A DNA stretch of 64,000 bases from Streptomyces albiflavescens (GTDB lineage: Bacteria > Actinomycetota > Actinomycetes > Streptomycetales > Streptomycetaceae): positions 1-64,000 of the forward strand of contig NZ_BMMM01000034.1 of assembly GCF_014645835.1 (NCBI RefSeq). The letters are read 5' to 3'. This document shows positions 15,815 to 24,627 of the stretch, piece by piece; position 1 is the stretch's first letter, and every line of letters begins with the position of its first letter. The notes beneath the pieces are model-generated. The model saw only the letters and a list, made by a program, of their open reading frames with translations. It had not been told where the DNA came from and did not search any database. The translations under genes were made by a program, and so were the position numbers.

Positions 15815-16168
15815 TCAGGGCGCTCGAACAGCCCTCGCCCCGGGGAGTCCTCGCACGTCGTCAACGCTCCGCTTGCCCGCCTGCCGCCTCACGGGGAGAT
15901 GTTCCGTGAATGCCGACACGCCCAGGAGCACCACCACGCCGTCGATGAACAGCGACGCCAGGCCCAGGGCATCCAGCCAGTTGCCCATGTCGTCTGTCGC
16001 CCCAGGCAGCCCGATGGATCGGCTGACCACACAGCCGAGGAGCATAGCGGCGGCGAGCACGATCGTCGCCGGTCAGACACGGCAGCCGTGACGCCACAAG
16101 AGCGCGACGACCGTGCTCACGACGATGAGCGCGATGAACAGGGCTCCCAGGCAGAGGGGCTTGGACAT
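15815..16168 (-). pseudogene. Small membrane protein interrupted by an in-frame stop
   Basis: One continuous minus-strand frame starts MSKPLCLGALFIALIVVSTV (16168) with a first membrane helix, reaches TGA at about 16073-16075, and continues in the same frame with ATIVLAAAMLLGCVVSRSIGLPGATDDMGNWLDALGLASLFIDGVVVLLGVSAF, two further helices. The R-S/T-x-GLPGATDD-x-GNW motif is typical of small actinobacterial membrane proteins of unknown function. Only the stop codon splits it, so it looks recently inactivated, unless the downstream part is translated on its own. Confidence 0.65.
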
Positions 16169-16229
16169 GCCCGCCACCCGTGCGCACACCGATTCCAACT
16201 CGGCATGTCGGCAGGCGACTTCAATCGCC

Positions 16230-16456
16230 TCCTCCATGGCTACCAGGTCACCGACTCCGGCCCCCACCCCAAACCCCGCCAAGGCAGCGGCCGGACAACA
16301 CCTGCACAAACTGAACTCGACCCCGCAACCGGCCCCGTCGCCCTGCGCCTGTTCACCCTGTACGTCGACGGCATGAGTGACGAGGCCATCGCCGTCCTGC
16401 TCAACCGCGAGGGCATCTCCTGCGCCTCCGCCCACGACACGGCCAGGAATGCGTGA
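16230..16456 (+). pseudogene. Frameshifted serine-recombinase fragment
   Basis: Two overlapping frames together read like the recombinase domain of large serine integrases. GYQVTDSGPHPKP in one frame becomes TPNPAKAAAGQHLHKLN in the other, then ELDPATGPVALRLFTLYVDGMSDEAIAVLLNREGISCASAHDTARN in the first. The usual sequence is GPHPNPAKA..G..LH.LE.DPATAPVVRRIF..Y..G.....IA..LN..GI..PSAHDP.RN. At least two indels and truncation at both ends show that it is dead. It is a relic of a former integrated element. Confidence 0.75.
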
Positions 16457-16519
16457 TCGCCCCAGGGACGCCTCTGGTCACAAGGTCCTCCCGGCCGACC
16501 TGGACGCTCGAGGCAAGGT

Positions 16520-17134
16520 CTATGCCCCTGACAGGGGATCGCCGGCCTCGTGCCGCGGGCGCTCGTCCCGAGCGCGGCCGGCTGCCTCTGCCGCCGCGCC
16601 GAAGAAGTCACCGCCCTTGCGCTTGTAGTCGTCTGTACCCCACGCGCGGTCCCCGCGTGCCGGGACCTTCTGAAGACGCGGGATGTGCTTGGCGCAGTGG
16701 ATGTACGCCTCTTCCACCGTTACCTCCACCCACAGCTGAGCCCGGCGGCCGGGCACGGGGTCGACCGGCAGGTCCGGACGCTCGCGGCGCATCTCTTCGT
16801 CGGGGACGACACGGGCCAGGCCGTTGACGTGGAGGCCGACCCGGTCCTGCAGGAAGTCGATCATGAGAATGCCGACGTGCGGATTCTCCTGGATGTTGCC
16901 GAGGCTGGCGAGGACGCCGTTGCCGCGGTACTCGGGGTAGGCCAGCGTCCTGTCGTCGAAGACCTGGATGAAGCCGGCGGGTCCGGCCCGGAAGGTGTTG
17001 TCGCACTCCCCATGGCGGTCGGATGTGGCAAGGAAGAACATCTCCTGCCGCACCGCGAACTCCCGCATCCGCGGATTGAGCCGGTCGAGCACCTGCTCGT
17101 CGTAGAACTTGTCGGCACGGTCGCCGGTGCCCAT
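16520..17134 (-). CDS. Pyridoxamine 5'-phosphate oxidase-like flavin-binding protein
   Basis: About 204 residues from ATG 17134. Blocks RMREFAVRQEMFFLATSDRHGECDNTFRAGPAGFIQVFDDRTLAYPEYRGNGVLASLGNIQENPHVGILMIDFLQDRVGLHVNGLARVV match the split-barrel PNPOx-like family, which binds FMN or F420 and often reduces or shields reactive compounds. The C-terminus IHCAKHIPRLQKV is also typical. The frame is open upstream to 17506 without recognisable homology, so the exact N-terminus is uncertain. No partner gene. Confidence 0.8.
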   Translation of the reverse strand: MGTGDRADKFYDEQVLDRLNPRMREFAVRQEMFFLATSDRHGECDNTFRAGPAGFIQVFDDRTLAYPEYRGNGVLASLGNIQENPHVGILMIDFLQDRVGLHVNGLARVVPDEEMRRERPDLPVDPVPGRRAQLWVEVTVEEAYIHCAKHIPRLQKVPARGDRAWGTDDYKRKGGDFFGAAAEAAGRARDERPRHEAGDPLSGA

Positions 17135-18338
17135 GTGCTCTTGGAGCCTGTGCTCGCCGTCACTTCCCGGGCGGTCGTGGCGGGAGGGGCGGACGCGGCG
17201 GGCGCCTGGTACGAGGGCCCGCTGGTGCTGAATCGGAGCACCGTCGTCCCCACGGACCAGGTCGGCGCCTTCGGCCCTGGACGCGGCCGCCCCGTTGTCG
17301 GCGTGCCCGGGGGCTGGTTCTCGACCCGGATCCTCGTTCCGGTCCCGGCCCGGGTGCCCGTCCAGGTTCAGCTGCCCGTCCACGTTCCTCCGTGTCTCCT
17401 TCAGACGCTCTTGCCGTGGCCTGGCATGGCCGCGACCGGTTCTTCGATGGAGTCGTGCCGTTTCCGCTGGGAGGGGTACCGACCCGCGCGAGCGTGGCAA
17501 CGCCACTGCGAATCATGGCCGGCGATCCGGACGGACAGCGTCACAGGCATGCCACGGCCGAATTGCCTTACGACGCGGTGCAGTTCGCCGGACAGGCCAT
17601 TCGTCGAGCCGTCGGAGACTGCCGGACACCCCGACTCCGCCGCAGCTGCCGCCGTCGGCCGGCGTGGTGGTCGAAGCCCCCGGTTCACCCTGCGAGCAGC
17701 CTGTCGCGCCATGCCACCTCCTCGGGCAGACAGCCGGGAATCCCATCACCCGGGCCGAGTTCCCGCCCCGGGCTGACAAATCCTCACGGTTCCACAGCAC
17801 ACGACCGCCTGGCCGAGCCGAGTTCAGACCATACCCGGCGAGGAGGGATGCACAAGAGGCCGTTCTGCGGCGCATCCGCAAGCCCCCGATTCATGCTGTA
17901 ACCCCCGATTCATGCTGTGCTGTTCGCATCCGAGGAGAATCCCGTCCCATGCGGTCGCTCATAAAGCACCGGAAAGGGCGTTACGGATTCTGCCCGACGA
18001 CCTCTGCCCGACGACCTCCGACCAAAGATGAAGAAACGTCAGAAAATCCGGCACGGAACAGCCGGTGCCAGCGAAGCCCTTCGTGGTGCCGGTCGACCAG
18101 CTCGGCTTGCGGCTTGCCGAGGGCGCCAGGCGCACAAGCCTGCTGGTGACGGCCACAGGCACGATGCTGTCCCCCGTGCTGGTGGCCCCTGCCCCCCCTC
18201 GCACGCCTGGGACGCGCGCTTCGAAGCAAAGTCGAGGACAACGGTTCGATTTCTGTACGCGCCAGGGGCTGACACCGGGGTACTGGTGAGCGATAACGTG
18301 CGCGCTCTACCCGATCTTCGCACTGTCCGGGGACTGTT
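17135..18338. other. 1.2-kb region without a recognised gene
   Basis: Frames on both strands are long only because of GC content; none shows a family signature. Visible structure: a 17-bp direct repeat (CCCCCGATTCATGCTGT at 17883 and 17902, 19-bp period), and a 14-bp repeat around 17992-18015 (CTGCCCGACGACCT twice). The stretch 17840-18050 is richer in AT than its surroundings and precedes the conservon, so regulatory sequences may lie here. A minus-strand frame 17401-17712 was considered and not accepted. Confidence 0.4.
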
Positions 18339-19901
18339 ATGCCTGATCCTTCCATGCCGCCGGACGACCGGCCGACGTCGCCCATGACCTCCCGTGTGGC
18401 CGCCGAGTCAGGAGCCGGGTCCTTGAAGCGGCGTCTGGTGCTGTCGTCCGTGCTGCCGCCGGGCGTGGTCGCCGCGGCCGGTGCGGTGGCCACCGCGCTG
18501 GTCTGCGACGGCCACCTGGACCGGGCGGACCAGGGCGTGGTGTTCGGCGGCGTGGTCCTCATCGGCACCATGGCGGCCGGGATCGCGGGCATACGGGCTT
18601 CGGCGGAGGCACGAGCAGTCACCAAACACTGGGCGGAGCTGTCCCGCGCGGCCGACCGGAACCGTGCCGAACTGGCCGAGCTGACCCGTACCGCAGCCGA
18701 GGTCAGGGCCGAACTGGAGTCGCTGTGCCGCCGGTTGCGGGCCGGGGAGCGGCCTGTGCGGCGCCGGCCAGAACTGCCGCCGCAGACCGGCCCGGACGAA
18801 CTCTCCCGCCTCGGATTCGAAATCGCTGCGGCCCGGCAGGCGGCGGAGGCAGCCCTGCTGGGGACCGCCGCCGGTGCGGTCGATGCGGAACACAACTCCC
18901 GCCCAGAGCAGTTCGAGGTGTTCGCCAACCTGGCGCGCCGCCTGGAGTCTCTGGTGCACCGCGAGATCGGTCTGCTGGACGACCTGGAGAACGAGGTCGA
19001 GGACCCCGACCTGCTCAAGGGGCTGTTCCGGGTGGACCACCTGTCCACCCGGATCCGCCGCTACGCCGAGAACTTGGCCGTGCTCGGCGGCGCGAACACG
19101 CACCGCCAGTGGACCCGCCCCGTCGGCCTGACCGACGTGCTGCGTTCCGCCGTCGCCGAGATCGACCAGTACGCCCGGGTCAAGCTGGTCCCGCCCGTCG
19201 AGGGAACGGTCAGCGGCCACGCCGTGGTCGACATCGTCCATCTGCTGGCCGAGCTGCTGGAGAACGCGACGGTCTTCTCACCGCCCCAGACCACCGTGCA
19301 CGTGCGGGTGGAGCCCGTCGCCGCGGGGGTGGCGATCGAGGTCGAGGACCGGGGCCTGGGCATGTCCCCTGCCGAGCGCAACCAGATGAACACCGTTTTG
19401 AGTGCACCCGACAAGGTCGCCCTCGGCGAGCTGCTGCAAGACGGCCGGATCGGCCTGTACGTGGTCTCCGTCCTGGCTCAGCGGCACGACGTCGCCGTGC
19501 AGTTGCTGAGCAACGTCTATGGCGGCACGCAGGCCGTCATGGTGCTGCCCGGCGCACTGCTCGGCCCGCAGCCGGCAGCTCCCGCGCACCACACCGACCC
19601 GCCCCCTGGCGCGGCACCGCAAGACCCAGTGGAGCCCGAGGCGGCGGACCCCGGGGCGACAGTGATGACCGCCGCTGCGGATGCGCGCGCGTCCGATTCC
19701 GAAACCAAGCCCGCCCCGGTGCCCTCCGACAGCGAGGGCGACCGTCCGCGGCTGCCTCAACGCCGCCGCCAGGACCACGCCGCCGAACGGCCGCACCCGG
19801 TCCGCAGCGCCAGTGCTTCCGAGGACATCACACACGACCCGGGCCTGATGGCCGCGTTCCAGACCGGCCTACGCAGGGCCGAGGAAGCGGAGACGCCCTG
19901 A
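18339..19901 (+). CDS. cvnA: Conservon sensor-kinase-like protein CvnA
   Basis: 520 residues. Two membrane helices near the N-terminus (LKRRLVLSSVLPPGVVAAAGAVATALV and GVVFGGVVLIGTMAAGIAGI, residues about 30-85) are followed by a coiled coil, a region with LFRVDHLSTRIRRYAENLAVLGG and a GHKL ATPase domain: N-box ELLENATVFSPP (about 304), G1 EDRGLGM (about 334), IGLYVV. The C-terminal 130 residues are Pro/Ala-rich and disordered. CvnA forms a membrane-associated, G-protein-coupled-receptor-like complex with CvnB-D in streptomycetes. It is the first gene of the operon. Confidence 0.92.
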   Translation: MPDPSMPPDDRPTSPMTSRVAAESGAGSLKRRLVLSSVLPPGVVAAAGAVATALVCDGHLDRADQGVVFGGVVLIGTMAAGIAGIRASAEARAVTKHWAELSRAADRNRAELAELTRTAAEVRAELESLCRRLRAGERPVRRRPELPPQTGPDELSRLGFEIAAARQAAEAALLGTAAGAVDAEHNSRPEQFEVFANLARRLESLVHREIGLLDDLENEVEDPDLLKGLFRVDHLSTRIRRYAENLAVLGGANTHRQWTRPVGLTDVLRSAVAEIDQYARVKLVPPVEGTVSGHAVVDIVHLLAELLENATVFSPPQTTVHVRVEPVAAGVAIEVEDRGLGMSPAERNQMNTVLSAPDKVALGELLQDGRIGLYVVSVLAQRHDVAVQLLSNVYGGTQAVMVLPGALLGPQPAAPAHHTDPPPGAAPQDPVEPEAADPGATVMTAAADARASDSETKPAPVPSDSEGDRPRLPQRRRQDHAAERPHPVRSASASEDITHDPGLMAAFQTGLRRAEEAETP

Positions 19902-19975
19902 TAGCCAAGAACGCCCTGAAGGCCCGGGGCCCGTTCTGCAAGCCGTTTCCTTCTGTCGAAGAGGAGTACACGATC

Positions 19976-20368
19976 GTGGCGAGCGAAGACCTTTCCTGGC
20001 TGTTGACGGGTCTGGTGAACCGGGTGCCGCACACCCGAAGCGCCTTGTTGCTGTCCTCGGACGGGTTGGTGAAGGCAGCAGAGGGGCTCGACGAGAACGC
20101 CGCGGACCAATTGGCCGCGCTCGCCAGTGGGCTGTACTCGTTGGCGCGCAGCGCGGGCCGGCACTTCGACGACGGCGGTGACGTGCGACAGATCGTGACG
20201 GAGCTCAGCACCTCGCTGCTGTTCGTCTCGGCAGCCGGGCACGGCGCGGTGCTGGCGGTGCTGGCCGGACGCGACGCGGACGCGGCGGTGCTGGGCTACG
20301 AGATGGGGATGATGGTGAAGAGCGTGCGCCCGCACCTGGCCACGCCGCCCCGGCACCCGGTGGGATAA
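19976..20368 (+). CDS. cvnB: Conservon roadblock/LC7 protein CvnB
   Basis: 130 residues from GTG 19976 with GAGGAG just upstream. The roadblock/LC7 fold is recognisable: DLSWLLTGLVNRVPHTRSALLLSSDGLVKAAEGLDENAADQLAALASGLYSLARSAGRHF. Roadblock proteins associate with small Ras-like GTPases, here CvnD. It follows cvnA after 74 bases and precedes cvnC after 3 bases. Confidence 0.93.
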   Translation: MASEDLSWLLTGLVNRVPHTRSALLLSSDGLVKAAEGLDENAADQLAALASGLYSLARSAGRHFDDGGDVRQIVTELSTSLLFVSAAGHGAVLAVLAGRDADAAVLGYEMGMMVKSVRPHLATPPRHPVG

Positions 20369-20371
20369 CCG

Positions 20372-20758
20372 ATGACGCCGGTCCTCCCGGACGGACCGCT
20401 GGTCGACGAAGCGGCCGGACGGCTGGTCCGTCCCTACACCCTGAGCGACGGCCGGACCAGGGCCACGTCCCACTTCACGCTGGTGACCACGGTGCGGGCC
20501 ACTGGCTCCCAGACGCAGGGCGCCTTCGGCCTGGAGCATGCGCGGGTACTAGCGCTGTGCGAGCAGCCTGTGAGCGTCGCCGAGGTGGCGGCCCGGATGC
20601 AGGTGCCCGCCGCCGTGGTCAAGGTGCTGCTGTCCGATCTGGCTGAGGGAGGCGCGGTGGTCGCAGGTGATGCGCCCGCGGCGCCCCCGGGCCACTACGC
20701 ACGACCTGATCGAGACCTCCTGGAAGCGGTACGCGATGGCCTCCTCAAACGACTGTGA
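20372..20758 (+). CDS. cvnC: Conservon DUF742 protein CvnC
   Basis: 128 residues of the DUF742 family: RLVRPYTLSDGRTRATSHFTLVTTV at the N-terminus, then a winged-helix-like part FGLEHARVLALCEQPVSVAEVAARMQVPAAVVKVLLSDLAEGGAV. It starts 3 bases after cvnB, and its 3' end overlaps the cvnD start by 23 bases. Its exact biochemical role in the conservon complex is not established. Confidence 0.92.
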   Translation: MTPVLPDGPLVDEAAGRLVRPYTLSDGRTRATSHFTLVTTVRATGSQTQGAFGLEHARVLALCEQPVSVAEVAARMQVPAAVVKVLLSDLAEGGAVVAGDAPAAPPGHYARPDRDLLEAVRDGLLKRL

Positions 20759-21359
20759 CCCGCTGCCCGCCGAAGTTCTGCCGGTGGGAATCAAGGTGCT
20801 GATCGCCGGCGGGTTCGGCGTGGGAAAGACCACCTTCGTCAACGCGCTCAGCGAGATCGAGCCGCTGAGCACCGAGGAGATGCTGACCGCCGTCAGCGCG
20901 GCCACGGACCGGCTGGACGGAGTGGAGAACAAGGCCACGACCACGGTGGCCTTGGACTTCGGCCGGATCACGCTCAGTCCGTCCCATGTCCTGTACTTGT
21001 TCGGTACGCCCGGACAGGAGCGCTTCTGGTTCATGTGGGACGAACTCTCCGAGGGAGCGCTCGGGGCGGTGGTTCTCGCCGACACCCGCAGGCTGGAGCA
21101 CTCCTTCGCGGCGGTGGACTTCTTCGAGCGGCGCGGCATCCCCTTCGTCGTCGCCGTCAACGAGTTCGACGGAGCCCACCGCTACCGCGGGGAGGAGGTG
21201 CGGACCGCGCTCGACCTCAGGCAGGAGGTGCCGGTGGTGCTGTGCGACGCCCGCGTCCAGAACTCGGGCATCCGCGTGCTGCTCGAACTGATTCAGCATC
21301 TGCTCACGACAAGGAGTTCCCATGGCAGCGACACCGACCAACCCCTCCTCCGGGCCTGA
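20736..21359 (+). CDS. cvnD: Conservon Ras-like GTPase CvnD
   Basis: 207 residues from ATG 20736; a longer frame from 20667 lies inside cvnC and is not favoured. G1/P-loop IAGGFGVGKTTFVNALSE (about 26-34), switch region NKATTTVALDFGRI, G3 FGTPGQERFWFMWDEL and G4-like VAVNEFDG are visible. This is the MglA/CvnD class of small GTPase; CvnB is the presumed roadblock partner. The 3' end overlaps the GAF gene by 38 bases. Confidence 0.93.
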   Translation: MASSNDCDPLPAEVLPVGIKVLIAGGFGVGKTTFVNALSEIEPLSTEEMLTAVSAATDRLDGVENKATTTVALDFGRITLSPSHVLYLFGTPGQERFWFMWDELSEGALGAVVLADTRRLEHSFAAVDFFERRGIPFVVAVNEFDGAHRYRGEEVRTALDLRQEVPVVLCDARVQNSGIRVLLELIQHLLTTRSSHGSDTDQPLLRA

Positions 21360-21936
21360 GTCCGGGATCGCCCTGCGCCACCTGCTCCTCCCTCCGGAGG
21401 ACCCACAGGTGCGTGCCCGATCCGAGCGGCTGCGCGAGCTGGGCATCGATGCCCGTCCGGATGCGGAACTCGACGCCTTCGCACGGGAACTGGCACAGCG
21501 TACTGGCGGCTGCTACGCCGGGGTCAACTTCTTCCTCGACGCCGACCGCCAGTACTTCGCAGGCTTGTACAGCGCCGCGCAGGACACCACCGTCCACGTG
21601 GGACCGCCGTTGCTGGAGGATCCGGTGCCCGGCCGCATCATGCCCCGCGACATCGACATGGGCATCTGCCCGCACGTGGTCAAGCGCCGCCGGGCGCTGG
21701 TGCTGGAGGACATCCGGGACTTCCCGCGGTTCGCCGGTAACCCGGTGGTCGACGCGATCGGCGTCCACTCCTATCTGGGCGCACCGCTGATAGACAGCAC
21801 CGGAGTGGTGCTCGGCACGATCTGCGTGGTCGACCAGGACCCACAGCCGTGGGGGCGCAAGGGGCTGGAAACCATCAAGGCCATGGCTGCCGAACTGGTC
21901 GAGCGGCTGGAGGAGTCGGCGCACCGTCGCAGCTGA
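21322..21936 (+). CDS. GAF-domain sensor protein, fifth gene of the conservon
   Basis: 204 residues with a GAF domain (ELAQRTGGCYAGVNFFLDADRQYFAGLYSA; MDMGICPHVVKRRRALVLEDI is the region around the conserved CP; HSYLGAPLIDSTGVVLGTICVVDQDPQPW). GAF proteins bind small ligands or haem. AAGGAG precedes ATG 21322, inside the cvnD 3' end, so it is co-translated. Several conservons carry such an extra gene; the signal is unknown. Confidence 0.88.
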   Translation: MAATPTNPSSGPESGIALRHLLLPPEDPQVRARSERLRELGIDARPDAELDAFARELAQRTGGCYAGVNFFLDADRQYFAGLYSAAQDTTVHVGPPLLEDPVPGRIMPRDIDMGICPHVVKRRRALVLEDIRDFPRFAGNPVVDAIGVHSYLGAPLIDSTGVVLGTICVVDQDPQPWGRKGLETIKAMAAELVERLEESAHRRS

Positions 21937-22098
21937 CCGGCGCTGCCGGACTCGCACGCGGCCGCCCCGGAGCGTCCCCGGCGCGGCCGTCCAGCCACGA
22001 TCCCGTGCGCCGCGCAGATCGTGTGGGGCTCATAAGGTCATCGCTGCAGGTGAGCAGCGGTATACATGATTGTCGGTGGTGGCTGAGACGCTGTTCCG

Positions 22099-22882
22099 AT
22101 GGTCGTATCGCTGTTGTACCGCGCTGCTCGCACGCTGCTGTCCCTACCGGCTGTCCTGCTGCGCCGAGACACCGCCAGGGAAGCCGAGTTGTTGGTGTGA
22201 GACATGAGAACTCAGTCCTGCGCCGTCAGCTCAAGGTCCCGGTCCGCTACAAGTGGGCCGACCGGTTCTGGCTTTCCGCGCTGTCCTCGCTGATACCGCG
22301 CCTCCGCTGGGCCGATGTCTTCCCCGTCACACCCGGCACCCTGCTGGCCCGGCACCGCAAGCTGATTGCCATGAAGTGGGACTACTCCGCCCGCCGCAGC
22401 CGCAAGGGCCGACCCCCGACTGCGGCCGCGCTCAGGAAGCTGGTGCTGCGCTTGGCCGGCGAAAATCCCCGGTGGGGACATCGTAGGATCCAGGGCGAGC
22501 TTGCCCGGCTGGGGCATCCGATCGCACCGTCCACGATCTGGGGTATCTTGAACGCCGCGGGCATCGCCCCGGCTCCACGCCGGTCCGGCCCCAGCTGGCG
22601 TGAGTTCCTGACCGCCCAAGCCCAAGGGATCATCGCAGCCGACTTCTTCCACGTGGACACCATGCTCGGAAAGCGCCTGTACGCCATGGCGTTCCTGGAA
22701 CACGGCAAGATCACTCCCCGAAAGTATGCACACGCAATTTATTGATGGGATGCACCTACGCCCCTGAGGTAGTACGGGCCTTCCCCCAAGGCCGGGTATA
22801 CATCATCCCCCTGCCCGCTGCCCGGATCGAACGCAGCCAAGCCGTCGCCGGCCTGATCAACGAGTACCGGCAGGCAGACTGA
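22099..22882 (+). pseudogene. Decayed integrase-core (DDE) insertion sequence transposase
   Basis: MVVSLLYRAARTLLSLPAVLLRRDTAREAELLV stops at about 22199. The rest (LRHENSVLRRQLK...WADVFPVTPGTLLARHRKLIAMKWDY...GRPPTAAALRKLVLRLAGENPRWGHRRIQGELARLG) continues one frame over, so a single base was lost. The DDE core breaks off after AADFFHVDTMLGKRLYAMAFLEHG (about 22705), and only the C-terminal INEYRQAD end (22882) remains. It is homologous to the intact transposase at 56444 and is the IS3/IS481-like integrase-core type. Confidence 0.85.
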
Positions 22883-22902
22883 CCGCCCGACAAACTCGCA
22901 TA

Positions 22903-23096
22903 TCACAGCCGATGGAGCCATTTTGAAGCCCTACGGTCTCCGCAGCGCAGGTCGGCCAGGGCCAGCAAAGCCTGCCGCCCCGATGTGAGCCGCCGCCACC
23001 GGGTACCGATCTCGCACTGGTGCGCGGACAGCCGGCGGGCGAGATCACGCAGGTGCGCGTTGGACAGATCGATCGCCGACGGGTAGACAAGCACAC
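22903..23096 (-). pseudogene. N-terminal relic of an IS5-type (HARBI1-like) transposase
   Basis: The minus-strand frame reads LVYPSAIDLSNAHLRDLARRLSAHQCEIGTRWRRLTSGRQALLALADLRCGD, the start of the common actinobacterial DDE transposase (Y.S..DLS...L..L...L..HR..IGTRWR.L..GRQALL.LA.LR.G). The next expected block (TYAQLAAGFGIG) is gone. Only about 55 codons survive. Confidence 0.7.
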
Positions 23097-23204
23097 GAAG
23101 CTCCTGGTGGGTCGTACTTCTGGGCTGCGCCGTTCCTTTGCGGAAGCACCGCCGTGACCAGAGCCGACCCCACACCGCGGCCACGGTGTTCGTCAAGGAC
23201 GACG

Positions 23205-23445
23205 GTGTGGATGTCAGCTCCGCGACGGGGTACCAGGATCTGGTGGTCCGGGGTCCTCCAGCAGGACCACCTCTGCAGTGACCACCATCTCGCCCGCCAC
23301 CTCCGCGACCGAGATCAGCACCTTCGCCCGTCCGCGAGCACCTGCTCAAAGTGCCTTCTCACAGCCTCGACGTCAGGAACCCGATAGATGTCGGGCGCGT
23401 GCTGGACATTGCGCCACAGGGTGCAGGGAAACGCCTCGTCCCTGC
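23205..23445 (-). pseudogene. Unidentified frameshifted gene relic
   Basis: Two adjoining minus-strand frames have strong codon bias: TLWRNVQHAPDIYRVPDVEAVRRHFEQVLADGR, then after a small indel near 23330 KVLISVAEVAGEMVVTAEVVLLEDPGPP and a stop. The pieces read as one small domain broken by a 1-2 base change. I do not recognise the family. It lies just downstream of the GT2 gene on the same strand. Confidence 0.35.
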
Positions 23446-23451
23446 ACCACG

Positions 23452-24420
23452 TCACACGGCGGATGCCGTCGGCGCCTCTTCCCTTCCCTGACTGGGCGGG
23501 TTGGCGGTTCCGCTGTGAGAGGCCAGCGCCTTCTCCATGCGCCGGATGTGGTAGTACTGCACCCGCGTGGTCCTCTGCAGGGCCATGACCGCGGCGAGGA
23601 ACTGGTCCATCTCGGCAGCCCGGGTGAGGATGTCGTCGGGCACGTTCTCGTCCCGCAGGCAGACTTCCGCGTCCTGGCTCAGCACGGCGTGTGCCCAGCT
23701 GCGGGTGATCGGCTTGAACAGGTCTGGGTGGTTGGCCACGATCCGGGCCCGGATGGCCAAGTCGTTCTCTGCGGCTTCCACGTGCAGTCCGGTGTCCTTG
23801 TTGCGCGCCCCGAACAGCGGCTCATGGATGTGGTACGCATCGAAGCCGTGCTCGGCACAGCCGATCCAGAAGTCCCAGTCCTCTCCGGCCCGCATGTTCT
23901 CGTCGTACCCGCCCACGGTCTGCCACGCTTCACGGCGGTACAGCGAGCAGTAGAACATGATCAGTCGCTGGAGCAGCAGTTCTCTGCTGTAGGCGGGGAG
24001 AGGCATCACCTGTGGGGGCAGATCATCGTCGGTGAAGGTGAACACGTCGGTCGAGGCGATGGCGACCTCGGGATCGCTGTCGAGCACCGCGACGGTCTTC
24101 TCCAGCATCGTGGGCGCGATCATGTCGTCGGCGTCCAGAGGAAGGATGTAGCGGCCGGCGGCTGCCTCGATTCCGGTGTTGCGCGCTGCGGAGACCCCGG
24201 CATTGGCCTGTTGGAGCAAACTGATGCGCCTGTCGGGGTGCCGGGCGATGAGGCCCTCGGCCACCTCGACGGTGTTGTCGGTGCTGCCGTCGTCGACGAT
24301 GACCAGTTCCCAGTCCTCGAACGTCTGGGCAAGGACGCTGGACACTGCCTCGGGCAGAAAGCGGGCGTAGTTGTGGCACGGGATGACCACCGAAACCACG
24401 GGATCGGATCTCTGGGGCAT
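23452..24420 (-). CDS. Family 2 glycosyltransferase
   Basis: 322 residues with a GT-A fold: VSVVIPCHNYARFLPEAVSSVLAQTFEDWELVIVDDGSTDNT, AGVSAARNTGIEAAAGRYILPLDADDMIAP (the DADD metal site, about 96-99) and YDENMRAGEDWDFWIGCAEHGF (acceptor/catalytic region). It is cytoplasmic, with no membrane helix. Its start lies 207 bases after the stop of the sequon-repeat protein gene and it is on the same strand as the three-domain glycosyltransferase, suggesting that the three form a unit. The donor sugar is not predictable. Confidence 0.9.
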   Translation of the reverse strand: MPQRSDPVVSVVIPCHNYARFLPEAVSSVLAQTFEDWELVIVDDGSTDNTVEVAEGLIARHPDRRISLLQQANAGVSAARNTGIEAAAGRYILPLDADDMIAPTMLEKTVAVLDSDPEVAIASTDVFTFTDDDLPPQVMPLPAYSRELLLQRLIMFYCSLYRREAWQTVGGYDENMRAGEDWDFWIGCAEHGFDAYHIHEPLFGARNKDTGLHVEAAENDLAIRARIVANHPDLFKPITRSWAHAVLSQDAEVCLRDENVPDDILTRAAEMDQFLAAVMALQRTTRVQYYHIRRMEKALASHSGTANPPSQGREEAPTASAV

Positions 24421-24627
24421 GCGCCGTCTTTCGCTTCGGAACGGGAACGGGAACGGGAAGGGACAGGGCGGGGCAGGACGGGAGCGGGCCGAAGAGACCC
24501 CCGCGATAACGGGTGGGCAGGATTCCGTGTTGCCGGGTCCCGGCGGCCCCCCTCGGGCCCTGTTGAATGGCCGTGTCGCAGGAGACCCGCCGGATCACCC
24601 ACTCGTGGTGGAGCGCCGTCGACGCTC

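Noticed and set aside
17401..17712. Minus-strand frame of 103 codons
   Set aside because: No family match, weak codon bias and no ribosome site; left as part of an unassigned region.
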